Source: Clostridia bacterium (lineage in GTDB: Bacteria > Bacillota > Clostridia > Oscillospirales > CAG-272). From it: 64,000 nucleotides of DNA. The DNA lies in assembly GCA_017537175.1 (NCBI GenBank), contig JAFYLH010000006.1, positions 1-64,000 on the forward strand, in the 5' to 3' direction. The position numbers were made by a program, and so were the translations under genes. Each line of letters starts with the position of its first letter. The stretch's first letter is position 1. Positions 33,605 through 41,835 of this stretch are shown piece after piece. The notes under the pieces are model-generated. The model was not told the origin of the DNA. It saw nothing but the letters and a program-made list of their open reading frames with translations, and did no database searches.

Positions 33605-35101
33605 ATGAAAAAGATAATCAGCTTATTACTTGTTTTAGCAACTGTTGTGTCCTGCTTTGCCGTGACGGCTGTTACATCATTTGCTGTCAGGGCCTCTGAC
33701 GAGGGAGTGATTCCCTTTGAGGATGTCAAGGGCGACCATTGGTTTGTAGATCAGGTTACCTTCTGCTATGCAAACGGGATCATCAATGGTATGAACGAAT
33801 ATACCTTTGGCTGGAACGGCAATCTTACCCGTGCGCAGTTCGTAACTATGCTCGCAAATCTTGAGGGCGTTGACACATCTGCTTATACAGTTGACAGATT
33901 TACCGATGTTAAGTCGGGACATTGGTTCTACGGTGCGGTTGCTTGGGCGTATAACAAGGGTATTGTAAGCGGTATGACCGAGACTGCCTTCCAGCCTAAC
34001 GGTGTACTTACCCGTGCACAGCTTGCTACGGTAATGCGTAACTATATGCAGGGTAAATATACTGTCGAGATAAACGAGACCGTACTTGACAGCTTTACCG
34101 ACAAACCCAAGACTGAATACTGGTACTATGATGCAATGGTCTATGCAGTATCTGCGGAACTTCTGTCAGGTAACAGTAACGGAACTCTTGCCGCTACAGG
34201 CAACGTTACCCGTGCACAGGCTGCGGTAATCTTTATGAACTTTATGACAAAGTATTTCTATGCCGACTGTGAGCATAGCTATGCAGGGCCTGACTGTACC
34301 AATGCCGAGGCCTGCACAAAGTGCGGTATGGTGATCGGTTTGCCCGAGGGTCATGTGTTGCCCAATGAATACAACTGTGTGACTTCTGCTACCTGTCTTG
34401 AATGCGGAGCGGCGGTTGCTCCCTCAGGCAGACTACACGATTTTAAAGAGGCTACCTGCAGTGCTCCCCGTACCTGCAAGCTTTGCGGTGTTACCCGCGG
34501 CGAGGCAAAGGGTCACAGCTTTAAGGCAGCGACCTGTACTGCTCCCAAGACCTGCACAAGCTGCGGTATGACACAGGGTAATGCTCTCGGTCATAGCTAT
34601 TCGGGCAATTCCTGCAGTCGTTGCGGTATAGATCTTCCTTACACCAGAGTGGTATATAACATGAAGCGTAAGGGTTCATTTGATGTTGTCGAGAATACAT
34701 ACACATATTATACAACTGATGAGTACGGTGTTATAGGTATCGTCTATGACGCTACCACCGGTGAGCTTGGATTCTTCTATGGCGGATTATATGAAAGCGG
34801 TGCTTATGATGTAACTGCGGTTGTGCTCCCCAAGACAGGCACCACCTGTAAGTATGAGTATATGTATTATAGCAGTACAGATGATCCTGTATTCTACGGT
34901 ACCGGTTATATTGATGCAAAGACCTTTAACGAGGACACTCTTCCCGGATTTTCCAGCTATGAGGGCGGCTCAAACAATGTTACCACAGCCCGTAAAAATG
35001 CAGGCTTTGAAATACATCTTGCACTGAAATCGATAAATATCCTCTTAAAGGAGCTTGGCGATGCGAACATTGCCGAGTTCGGATTTAATAATTACAAATA
35101 A
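33605..35101 (+). CDS. SLH-domain surface protein, paralogue 3
   Basis: 498 residues. A signal peptide (1-27), three SLH motifs (about 35-220), a longer Cys-rich region with repeated CTAPKTCTSCG-like units (about 223-340), and a C-terminal domain with GTGYIDAKTFNEDTLPGF then SSYEG. It ends AEFGFNNYK, comparable with the final GF of the other two. The SLH part is closest to paralogue 2. The 64-base gap before it has no terminator but could hold a weak promoter. AAAGGAG precedes the ATG. Confidence 0.88.
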   Translation: MKKIISLLLVLATVVSCFAVTAVTSFAVRASDEGVIPFEDVKGDHWFVDQVTFCYANGIINGMNEYTFGWNGNLTRAQFVTMLANLEGVDTSAYTVDRFTDVKSGHWFYGAVAWAYNKGIVSGMTETAFQPNGVLTRAQLATVMRNYMQGKYTVEINETVLDSFTDKPKTEYWYYDAMVYAVSAELLSGNSNGTLAATGNVTRAQAAVIFMNFMTKYFYADCEHSYAGPDCTNAEACTKCGMVIGLPEGHVLPNEYNCVTSATCLECGAAVAPSGRLHDFKEATCSAPRTCKLCGVTRGEAKGHSFKAATCTAPKTCTSCGMTQGNALGHSYSGNSCSRCGIDLPYTRVVYNMKRKGSFDVVENTYTYYTTDEYGVIGIVYDATTGELGFFYGGLYESGAYDVTAVVLPKTGTTCKYEYMYYSSTDDPVFYGTGYIDAKTFNEDTLPGFSSYEGGSNNVTTARKNAGFEIHLALKSINILLKELGDANIAEFGFNNYK

Positions 35102-35110
35102 TAAGTGAAA

Positions 35111-35136
35111 GCAAGGTTTCAAAACCTTGCTTTTAT
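35111..35136 (+). terminator. Rho-independent terminator
   Basis: GCAAGGTT pairs with AACCTTGC (35111-35118 with 35123-35130) around TCAA, followed by TTTTATTTTT. Its 3' arm contains the -35 box of the next promoter. Confidence 0.88.
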
Positions 35137-35155
35137 TTTTGTTATGTGGTATAAT
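35127..35155 (+). promoter_or_regulatory. Promoter of PK-like/VanY/GH30/GH20 operon
   Basis: TTGCTT 35127-35132, 17-bp spacer, TATAAT 35150-35155 with an upstream TG (extended -10). Confidence 0.65.
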
Positions 35156-35181
35156 GATTTATCACAATAAAGGGAGCTTTT

Positions 35182-36141
35182 ATGAGTACAGAGATCTTTG
35201 CCACCTTCGGTCCTGCCTGCAGGGACGAGGCGGTGTTGAGAAATATGGTTGCCGTGGGATTAACGGGTATGAGGCTTAATCTTTCTCATATGACCCTGCC
35301 CGAGGCAGCCGACTACATAAATGTATATAAAAATGTAACTGACTCCCCCAAGATCCTTATCGATATGCAGGGCCCCGAGCTGAGAGTCGGCAAGGCAGAT
35401 ATCACCCTTGAGGGTACGGTGGATATTAACAGGATAGGGCTGCCCACCGTGGTTATAAATGCCCTTGAGGCAGGGGACGAGCTTCTCCTTGACGACGGCA
35501 AGCTTCTTTTAAAAATGACCGATACGCATAATGCCGAGGTCTTAAGAGGCGGATTTTTAAAAAGCCGTAAAAGCGTTAAGATAAAAAACAAAAATATAGA
35601 TATGCCTGTCCTTACAGATCACGATATCGAGAATATAAGATTAGCGCGTGATTACTCGGTCAGTGCAGTAATGCAGCCCTTTGTAAGGAGCGGTGATGAT
35701 CTTAAAAGGGTCAGAGAAATTCTTGACCGTAACGGCGGTGAGCATATAAAGATATATGCCAAGATAGAAAACCGCACGGGTGTTGAAAATATATGCGATA
35801 TTCTTCCTTATTGCGATGTACTGGTCATTGCAAGAGGGGATCTTGGCAACGATATGCCCCTGTGGGAGCTTCCCGCAGTACAAAAGCAGATCGAAAGAGC
35901 ATGTCATAAGGCAGACAAGCCCTATATAGTTGTGACACAGATGCTTCAATCTATGGAGCACTCTCCGGTTCCTACCCGCGCCGAGGTTTCGGACATATAT
36001 CACGCGGTCTATCACGGAGCATGGGGGGTTATGATAACAGCAGAATCCGCCGTAGGCAAATACCCCGTAGAGGCGGTAAAATATCTATCAAAAACAGCAG
36101 AGGTGGCAGAAAATGAGAAAAAGCAGAAAAGCGAAAGCTAA
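35182..36141 (+). CDS. Short, divergent pyruvate kinase-like protein
   Basis: 319 residues, against about 470 or more for pyruvate kinase. The sequence follows the pyruvate kinase barrel in order: FATFGPACRD (canonical TxGPAS), MRLNLSHM (RxNFSHG), an inserted B-like domain, KIENRTGVENI (KIEN..G..N), ARGDLGNDMP (ARGDLGVEIP), TQMLQSM and TAESAVGKYPVEAV. The active-site Lys, the Asp of GDLG and the Glu of KIE are kept, but the C-terminal allosteric domain is absent. It may be a trimmed kinase acting on phosphoenolpyruvate or a related enolpyruvyl/aldolase substrate; the function is uncertain. It is first in an operon with VanY, GH30 and GH20 genes. Confidence 0.78.
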   Translation: MSTEIFATFGPACRDEAVLRNMVAVGLTGMRLNLSHMTLPEAADYINVYKNVTDSPKILIDMQGPELRVGKADITLEGTVDINRIGLPTVVINALEAGDELLLDDGKLLLKMTDTHNAEVLRGGFLKSRKSVKIKNKNIDMPVLTDHDIENIRLARDYSVSAVMQPFVRSGDDLKRVREILDRNGGEHIKIYAKIENRTGVENICDILPYCDVLVIARGDLGNDMPLWELPAVQKQIERACHKADKPYIVVTQMLQSMEHSPVPTRAEVSDIYHAVYHGAWGVMITAESAVGKYPVEAVKYLSKTAEVAENEKKQKSES

Positions 36142-37030
36142 GCAGAGAAACAAGGCGGTATGGTCGATAACTGTGGCAGTCTTTTTGGCTTGCTGCGCGT
36201 TGGCTGTGTTCTTTGGATGCTCACAGATGGGCAAGGATCCCTCGGATGAGGCTATGCAGAGCGCAGAGGCGGGAGACAATTTGAATAATTCGGTAGAGAC
36301 AGGCTTTGAGGTGGTTACAAAGGCTCCCAATACAGGTAAGCCTGTTATGACCACAGTCATAAATGAGATCGTTGTTACCGAAGAGGACAGCACATCAGAG
36401 GAAGAGTCTATAGAAAATATTGCAGATGAATCGAGCGAGGTAACACTTACCGTACCCGAAGAAAGCACCGAGTGGTATCTGCTGCTTGTTAATCCCTGGA
36501 ACTATCTGCCGGATGACTTTACCCCCGATCTTGTGTCGGTAAGCAACGGACAGCAGGCGGACCGCAGAGTCAAGGATGCCCTTGAGGCTATGCTTGCAGA
36601 CTGCCGCAAGGCGGGCTACAATCCCTACATATGTTCATCCTACCGCACCTTATCTCATCAGACCGCTAACTATAACAACCAGATCAACAAATATCTCAGC
36701 TCAGGCTATGACAGAGCGACCGCAGAGATAGAAGCAGCAAAGTGGGTGGCAGTTCCCGGCACAAGTGAGCATCATACAGGCTTTGCCTTTGATATCGTGT
36801 CTGCAAGCTATCAGGCGCTTGACCATTCTCAGGCAAACACTCCCGAGCAGAAATGGCTTATGGCAAACTGTTATAAATACGGCTTTATCCTCAGATACCC
36901 TGACGGAAAAACAGATATAACAGGTATCTATTATGAGCCCTGGCATTACCGCTATGTGGGCGTTGAGGTCGCAACGGAGATCACCGAAAAGCAGATAACC
37001 CTTGAGGAGTACCTCGGACGGGTAGAATAA
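36113..37030 (+). CDS. VanY-type D-alanyl-D-alanine carboxypeptidase
   Basis: 305 residues. A basic N-terminus and hydrophobic segment ending FFGC give a lipoprotein-like or membrane-anchored start, followed by an acidic linker (about 40-120). The M15B peptidase domain follows: SSYRTLSHQ near 170, GTSEHHTGFAFDI near 216 (zinc His and Asp) and EPWHYRYVG near 275 (catalytic Glu, zinc His). It removes the terminal D-Ala from peptidoglycan peptides outside the membrane. The start overlaps the PK-like gene by 29 bases, with GAGGTGG upstream. No van resistance genes are nearby, so a housekeeping wall-trimming role is more likely. Confidence 0.9.
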   Translation: MRKSRKAKAKQRNKAVWSITVAVFLACCALAVFFGCSQMGKDPSDEAMQSAEAGDNLNNSVETGFEVVTKAPNTGKPVMTTVINEIVVTEEDSTSEEESIENIADESSEVTLTVPEESTEWYLLLVNPWNYLPDDFTPDLVSVSNGQQADRRVKDALEAMLADCRKAGYNPYICSSYRTLSHQTANYNNQINKYLSSGYDRATAEIEAAKWVAVPGTSEHHTGFAFDIVSASYQALDHSQANTPEQKWLMANCYKYGFILRYPDGKTDITGIYYEPWHYRYVGVEVATEITEKQITLEEYLGRVE

Positions 37031-37031
37031 T

Positions 37032-38303
37032 ATGAGCTGGATAGTTTCGACAGAAGATAAAAGATGGACAGAGTGTGATAACTACTCCGAATCCAAAGGT
37101 GAAGAAATAATCATCGGTGAAGAGCGGGGAAAGCCTCTCTTCGGCTTTGGCACCTGTATGAGCGAGGTAGGCTGTAAGGTGATAAATGAGCTGTCTGAAG
37201 AAAAGAAAAATGCCGTTTATGACGATCTTTTCGGAGAAGGCTTCGGCTTTGATTACTGCAGACTGTCTGTGGGTGCAAACGATTTTGCCCTTGGCTGGTA
37301 CAGCTACAACGAGACCGAGGGTGACTATGCTATGGAGCATTTCTCCATAGACCGTGACAAAAGGTATATTATCCCTGCCGTAAAAAAGGCAATGGAGCGT
37401 TCCCACGAGCTTCGCTTCTTTGCTTCTCCCTGGAGTCCGCCCACCTGGATGAAGCTCCCGCCGGTATATAACTACGGAAAAATGGTAATGACCGACGAAA
37501 ACCTCCGTGCATATGCACTTTATTTTAAAAAGTTCATCGAGGCATACCGCAATGAGGGAATAAACATTGCACAGCTTCATCCCCAAAACGAGATACACGC
37601 AGATCAGAAGTTCCCCTCCTGTGTTTGGTCGGGCGAGGACTTTGCACGGTTTATTGCCGATTATCTCATCCCCGAGCTTGGTGATATGGTTGATATCTGG
37701 TACGGCACCGTCAACGGACCAAGCGACGGTCCTCACCTTAAGGTAAGACATAACAAATTCCTCAATCTTGCTATGCAGAACGAGGTTATAAGAAATAATA
37801 TCAAGGGCGTTTCCTACCAGTGGGGAGGCAAGATAGGTCTTCTCAACTGTGAGGAGGACTATCCACAGCTCGATACCATAAACAGCGAATGGGAATGCGG
37901 CGAGGGTAAAAATACCTGGGATTACGCAATGTACGGCTTTGAAATGTGGCGCCATTACTTTGCTCACGGCAGCCGTGCCTGTGTTTATTGGAATATTGCC
38001 CTTGACCGTAGACAGGAAAGCACTTGGGGCTGGGGACAGAACAGCCTTATGACCATAGACGGAGATAATGTCACATATAACCCCGATTACTATATGGTCA
38101 AGCACTTTGCCAACAAAGTACACAAGGGTGCGGTGATGCTCAAGACCCGGGGCGGTATGTCCAGTAATACCTGCGTTTTCCGTAACACCGACGGCAGCCG
38201 CGTGGCGGTCATTATGAACCCCTTTGAGTTTGAAAAGACAGTTACAATAGAGGACAAAAATTATATTTTAAAGCCTAAATCATTTAATACAATAGTACTG
38301 TAA
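37032..38303 (+). CDS. Glycoside hydrolase family 30
   Basis: 423 residues. GH30 (beta/alpha)8 barrel plus C-terminal beta domain: GFGTCMSEVGC near the start, SPWSPPTWMK near 133, the acid/base Glu in LHPQNE near 187, the nucleophile Glu in NSEWECG near 285, and a closing beta-strand KPKSFNTIVL. The family cleaves beta-glucosyl, beta-xylosyl or beta-1,6-glucan linkages. There is no signal peptide, so it should act on imported oligosaccharides or glycosides. It starts one base after the vanY stop and is followed by a GH20 gene after 12 bases. Confidence 0.9.
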   Translation: MSWIVSTEDKRWTECDNYSESKGEEIIIGEERGKPLFGFGTCMSEVGCKVINELSEEKKNAVYDDLFGEGFGFDYCRLSVGANDFALGWYSYNETEGDYAMEHFSIDRDKRYIIPAVKKAMERSHELRFFASPWSPPTWMKLPPVYNYGKMVMTDENLRAYALYFKKFIEAYRNEGINIAQLHPQNEIHADQKFPSCVWSGEDFARFIADYLIPELGDMVDIWYGTVNGPSDGPHLKVRHNKFLNLAMQNEVIRNNIKGVSYQWGGKIGLLNCEEDYPQLDTINSEWECGEGKNTWDYAMYGFEMWRHYFAHGSRACVYWNIALDRRQESTWGWGQNSLMTIDGDNVTYNPDYYMVKHFANKVHKGAVMLKTRGGMSSNTCVFRNTDGSRVAVIMNPFEFEKTVTIEDKNYILKPKSFNTIVL

Positions 38304-38315
38304 GGAGACACAAAC

Positions 38316-40016
38316 ATGATCTTAGTACCAAAGCCTCATAAGCTTGAAACCAAGGAAGGCATACTTGAAGCAAGAGAATTCAGGGTGACATGTGATAACG
38401 AAGCAATAAAGTTCTTTGATGTATTCAGCGGAGGCGAAATGCCTCTTAACATAAAGAAGGCAGAGTATGACGATGCCGAAAAGTACGGCATTACCATTGA
38501 TGCCGAGGGTATTACCGTTGTTTACGGCGACATCGCCGCTGCCTACAGAGCATACACCACTCTTATGCAGATACTTGCAAGCGAGGAGGTTCCCTACCTT
38601 ACTATTGAGGATTACCCCGACCTTGCCAACAGAGGATATATGATCGACATCAGTCGCGGCAAGATCCCCTCTATCGAATATTTAAAGGAGCTTGCAGAGA
38701 TCCTTGCAGATCTTAAGTACAATCAGCTCCAGCTCTATATGGATTCCTTTGTGTATGAATACGAGGGATTTGAAGAATACTGGAAGGATACTCAGCCTCT
38801 CACCAAGGCGGAGATAAAGGAGCTTGATGCATTCTGTAAGGAGAGATTTATTGAGCTTGTTCCCATACAGAACTCCTTTGGTCATATGGGTGCCTGGACC
38901 GCAAAGCCTGAGATCGCACCCCTTGCCATTACCGATGCCAAGGGTAAGCCCTCCCAGACCCTTAACCCTCTGCTTCCCGAGTCTCTTGAGCTTATCGACA
39001 AGATCTATGCTGGCATGCTTGATGCATTCTCCTCTGATATACTCAATATCGGTATGGACGAGCCTCACGAGCTTGGTCTTAATGAGACCAAGGAGGTCTG
39101 CGAGGAAAAGGGTGTAGGCCGTGTTTACACCGAGCATCTCAATAAGGTCATCGACCTTGCAAGGGATAAGTACGGTAAGAAGGTAATGTTCTTTGACGAC
39201 ATCGTATTCAAGCATCCCGAAGAGCTTGCCAACATTCCCAAGGACGCAGTTGTTATGCAGTGGGGCTATGAGGGTGAGCAGCACTTTGACCGCAATATGG
39301 CACTCTTAAAGAGCCACGGTCTTAAGTTCTACGTTTGTCCCGGTACATCCATGTGGGGCAGCCTTGTTGGCAGAATGAACAATGCTATTCTTAACATAAC
39401 ACAGGCGGCAGAATCTGCAAACTACTACGGTGCAGAGGGCTTTCTCTTAACCGAGTGGGGTGATGACGGACATCCCCAGTTCCCTGCGATCACATATCTT
39501 CCTCTCTGTGTGGGCGGTTATGCTTCCTGGAACTGCGGTGACCACGCAACAGAGGTGAACTATCAGGAGAGACGCGAGCTTCTTACCACAGTCAAGAAGT
39601 ATCTTGATAAGTTCATCTATAACTGTACAAGCGAAAAGTCCTTAGGCGATGTGGTCTACCGTATGGGTAACGCATATATCCTTGAGGAGCTTATGTTTAA
39701 CGGAACACAGCTGGTTCAGTGTATCACCCGCCGCTATGAGTTGACCCCCGAAAGACTGGAAGGCTTTGAACGAATTGCCAAATTCGGCCGCGAGATGAGA
39801 GCCGAGCTTGACCGGGTGAGAGCTGATGCTGTTATGCTTGAGGAATGTAAGGCAAACTGTGATATCCTTATCCTCTGCTGTGATCTTCTCTTAGGCAGAG
39901 CGACCAAAGAGGACCACGATAGAGTTATGGGCGAGTTCCACCGCCTTTGGGAGGTAAAGAACCATTCTGTAGGTCAGGATATATTTGCTGATATCGTAAA
40001 GAGCTGGGTAAAGTAA
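38316..40016 (+). CDS. Glycoside hydrolase family 20 (beta-N-acetylhexosaminidase type)
   Basis: 566 residues. The N-terminal ~90 residues look like the GH20b alpha/beta domain; then the catalytic barrel with RGYMIDISRGKIPS near 108, FGHMGAW near 190 and the catalytic Asp-Glu pair in NIGMDEPHELG near 248. The C-terminal ~180 residues are helical. GH20 enzymes remove terminal GlcNAc or GalNAc by substrate-assisted catalysis. No signal peptide: cytoplasmic. As the last gene of an operon with VanY and GH30 it suggests turnover of an aminosugar-containing glycan. Codon use is more biased than in its neighbours. Confidence 0.88.
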   Translation: MILVPKPHKLETKEGILEAREFRVTCDNEAIKFFDVFSGGEMPLNIKKAEYDDAEKYGITIDAEGITVVYGDIAAAYRAYTTLMQILASEEVPYLTIEDYPDLANRGYMIDISRGKIPSIEYLKELAEILADLKYNQLQLYMDSFVYEYEGFEEYWKDTQPLTKAEIKELDAFCKERFIELVPIQNSFGHMGAWTAKPEIAPLAITDAKGKPSQTLNPLLPESLELIDKIYAGMLDAFSSDILNIGMDEPHELGLNETKEVCEEKGVGRVYTEHLNKVIDLARDKYGKKVMFFDDIVFKHPEELANIPKDAVVMQWGYEGEQHFDRNMALLKSHGLKFYVCPGTSMWGSLVGRMNNAILNITQAAESANYYGAEGFLLTEWGDDGHPQFPAITYLPLCVGGYASWNCGDHATEVNYQERRELLTTVKKYLDKFIYNCTSEKSLGDVVYRMGNAYILEELMFNGTQLVQCITRRYELTPERLEGFERIAKFGREMRAELDRVRADAVMLEECKANCDILILCCDLLLGRATKEDHDRVMGEFHRLWEVKNHSVGQDIFADIVKSWVK

Positions 40017-40028
40017 ATATAGAATTTT

Positions 40029-40058
40029 AATGGGTACCAAGCGTACCCATTTTTCTTT
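40029..40058 (+). terminator. Rho-independent terminator
   Basis: AATGGGTAC pairs with GTACCCATT, then a T-run; ends the glycan operon. Confidence 0.88.
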
Positions 40059-40112
40059 GGCTTCATATATTAATATTAGCCGATGGATATCGGCAGGAAG
40101 GAAGCCAAAGAA

Positions 40113-40988
40113 ATGAAAGAGAATATAAAGATTGGGATCGTCGGGGGAGATGCAAGACAGCTGGCGGCAGCACATGCTCTCGCCTGTGACGGCTTCCGGG
40201 TCAGTTGCTTCGGCGTTCCTAAAACCCAAGGACGGTACAAGGGCTTTAAGATATGTAATAATCTTGAGGATGCAGTAGCAGGCTGCGATGCGGTGCTGCT
40301 GGGAGTACCATATTCTCCCGACGGAAAGTGGCTCAACTGCCCTCCCGGGGAATATGCGGTAAGTGTAAAGGCTCTGCTTGATACTATGACTCCGGGTCAG
40401 CTTTTGCTTGGCGGCAGATTTGACGACACCCTGTACGAAAATGCTCGGAAATATTGCATCAAAGCCATAGATTACTTCACCTCGGAGGAGCTTACGGTAT
40501 TAAACGCAATACCCACAGCACAGGGTGCCGTGGAGATAGCAATGAAGGAGCTTGACTTTACCCTTAGGGATGCCCGTATACTCATAACAGGCTTTGGCAG
40601 GGTGGCAAAGGTTCTGGCGCACACCCTTAAGGGGCTTGGCTGTGAGGTCTGTATTTGCTGCCGCCGTAAAAGCGAATCTGCCTGGTGCAGGGTCTACGGC
40701 TACAGCTTTTGTCCTCTTGAGGAGCTTTACGGTCATATAGATGAATATGATGTCATATTCAATACCGTACCATCGGTGATTTTTACTATGGAGCTTTTGT
40801 ACAAAACCGATGCTCTGATAATAGATCTTGCATCTGCTCCGGGCGGTGTGGATACCGATGCGGCAGAGAATAGCTGTACAAGGGTCATTCACGCGCTTTC
40901 CCTGCCGGGCAAGATTGCCCCAAAAACAGCAGGTGAGATAATTGCAGGCTCGGTCTGTGATATATTAAAGGAAGAGGGTGTCTTATGA
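40113..40988 (+). CDS. dpaA: Dipicolinate synthase subunit A
   Basis: 291 residues from the ATG at 40113 (AGGAAG about ten bases upstream); an in-frame ATG at 40083 would add ten residues. It contains NIKIGIVGGDARQLAAAHAL at the N-terminus (SpoVFA signature) and ITGFGRVAKVLAHTLKGLG near 160 (Rossmann fold for NAD(P)). DpaA with DpaB oxidises the 4-hydroxy-tetrahydrodipicolinate-derived intermediate to dipicolinic acid in the mother cell during sporulation. The start of dpaB overlaps its stop (ATGA). Confidence 0.92.
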   Translation: MKENIKIGIVGGDARQLAAAHALACDGFRVSCFGVPKTQGRYKGFKICNNLEDAVAGCDAVLLGVPYSPDGKWLNCPPGEYAVSVKALLDTMTPGQLLLGGRFDDTLYENARKYCIKAIDYFTSEELTVLNAIPTAQGAVEIAMKELDFTLRDARILITGFGRVAKVLAHTLKGLGCEVCICCRRKSESAWCRVYGYSFCPLEELYGHIDEYDVIFNTVPSVIFTMELLYKTDALIIDLASAPGGVDTDAAENSCTRVIHALSLPGKIAPKTAGEIIAGSVCDILKEEGVL

Positions 40989-41545
40989 TAGGATATGCTA
41001 TGTGCGGTTCCTTTTGTACCCTTGAAAGATGTATGGATGAGCTGGAGCTGCTTTGTCTTTCGGGATATGATGTTCTGCCTGTAATGAGTGAGATATGCTA
41101 CAGCACCGATACCCGCTTCGGCAGGGCCGCCGACAGGGTAAGACGGGCAGAGGAGCTATGCCAGAATACTGTAATACATACAGTATTTGATGCCGAGCCT
41201 ATAGGGCCAAAGGCACTTCTTGATGTTCTTGTTATTGCGCCCTGCACAGGCAATACCCTTGCAAAGCTTGCCGCAGGCGTGACCGACTCGGCGGTGACTA
41301 TGGCGGCAAAGGCGCATCTGCGCAACCACAGACCCCTTGTAATAGCCCTTGCCACAAACGATGCGCTGTCTGCCAATCTTAAAAACATCGGCAAGCTTCT
41401 TGAAAAGAAGAATGTCTACTTTGTCCCCTTTTCACAGGATGACCCCGTAAAGAAGCCCGATTCTATGATAGCCGATTTTTCATTGATAGCAGACACCCTT
41501 GAGCTGGCACTTAAGGGCAGACAGATACAACCGATACTGAAATAG
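40985..41545 (+). CDS. dpaB: Dipicolinate synthase subunit B
   Basis: 186 residues, flavoprotein-like fold. IGYAMCGSFCTLERCMDELE at the N-terminus and VIAPCTGNTLAKLAAGVTDSAVTMAAKAHLR near 80-110 are characteristic of SpoVFB. It works with DpaA to make dipicolinic acid, which is loaded with Ca2+ into the spore core. The pair shows that the organism carries the aerobic-type DPA synthase used by many, but not all, Clostridia (some use EtfA instead). Its stop codon lies inside the stem of the terminator. Confidence 0.93.
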   Translation: MIGYAMCGSFCTLERCMDELELLCLSGYDVLPVMSEICYSTDTRFGRAADRVRRAEELCQNTVIHTVFDAEPIGPKALLDVLVIAPCTGNTLAKLAAGVTDSAVTMAAKAHLRNHRPLVIALATNDALSANLKNIGKLLEKKNVYFVPFSQDDPVKKPDSMIADFSLIADTLELALKGRQIQPILK

Positions 41546-41569
41546 GAGGCGGAAGCCTCCTATTTTAAT
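41542..41569 (+). terminator. dpaAB terminator overlapping the stop codon
   Basis: AAATAGGAGGC pairs with GCCTCCTATTT; the TAG stop (41543-41545) is part of the stem. Confidence 0.85.
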
Positions 41570-41600
41570 GCGGAATACGGAGTGCGGAATGCGGAATTAT
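41569..41600 (+). repeat. 8-nt tandem array
   Basis: AATGCGGAATACGGAGTGCG and onward, four octamers ending GCGGAATTATGGAG, directly after the dpaAB terminator. Confidence 0.85.
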
Positions 41601-41773
41601 GGAGAATTTTCTCCTTTAAGGTCGAAAATTTTCATCTTATTTAGGTTAACTGTAATTTGAATTTTATTGCTTTTAGTTATTGTTTGTTATATTTATTTGA
41701 TTAAATGACAGGTATAGCAAACTTATAAAATTAAATGGACTTTTTGTTGCATTTATGCAACAAAAATCTCCTG
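41601..41773. other. AT-rich spacer with two dyads, no gene
   Basis: This spacer between inverted octamer arrays has no open frame worth calling. GGAGAATTTTCTCC (41603-41616) is a palindrome, and TTTTGTTGCA (41742-41751) pairs perfectly with TGCAACAAAA (41756-41765) around TTTA, which could serve as a bidirectional terminator. Confidence 0.6.
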
Positions 41774-41805
41774 AACTCCGCATTCCGCACTCCGAATTCC
41801 GCATT
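41774..41805 (-). repeat. 8-nt tandem array, inverted
   Basis: Minus-strand AATGCGGAATTCGGAGTGCG and onward; the same family as 41569-41600 but opposite orientation, so the two arrays could pair over the spacer. Confidence 0.85.
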
Positions 41806-41807
41806 AT

Positions 41808-41835
41808 AAAAAGACCTGAGTGATCAGGTCTTTTT
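41808..41835. terminator. Bidirectional hairpin terminator
   Basis: AAAAAGACCTGA pairs with TCAGGTCTTTTT around GTGA. The stop of the minus-strand DUF362 gene (41824-41826) lies in the stem. Confidence 0.88.

Noticed and set aside
36113..37030. A vancomycin-resistance cluster around vanY
   Set aside because: No vanH, vanA/B, vanX or VanRS genes; neighbours are glycosidases.
36981..38123. A 380-codon open frame antisense to the GH30 gene
   Set aside because: Same artefact: the sense strand has all GH30 motifs and the antisense product resembles nothing.
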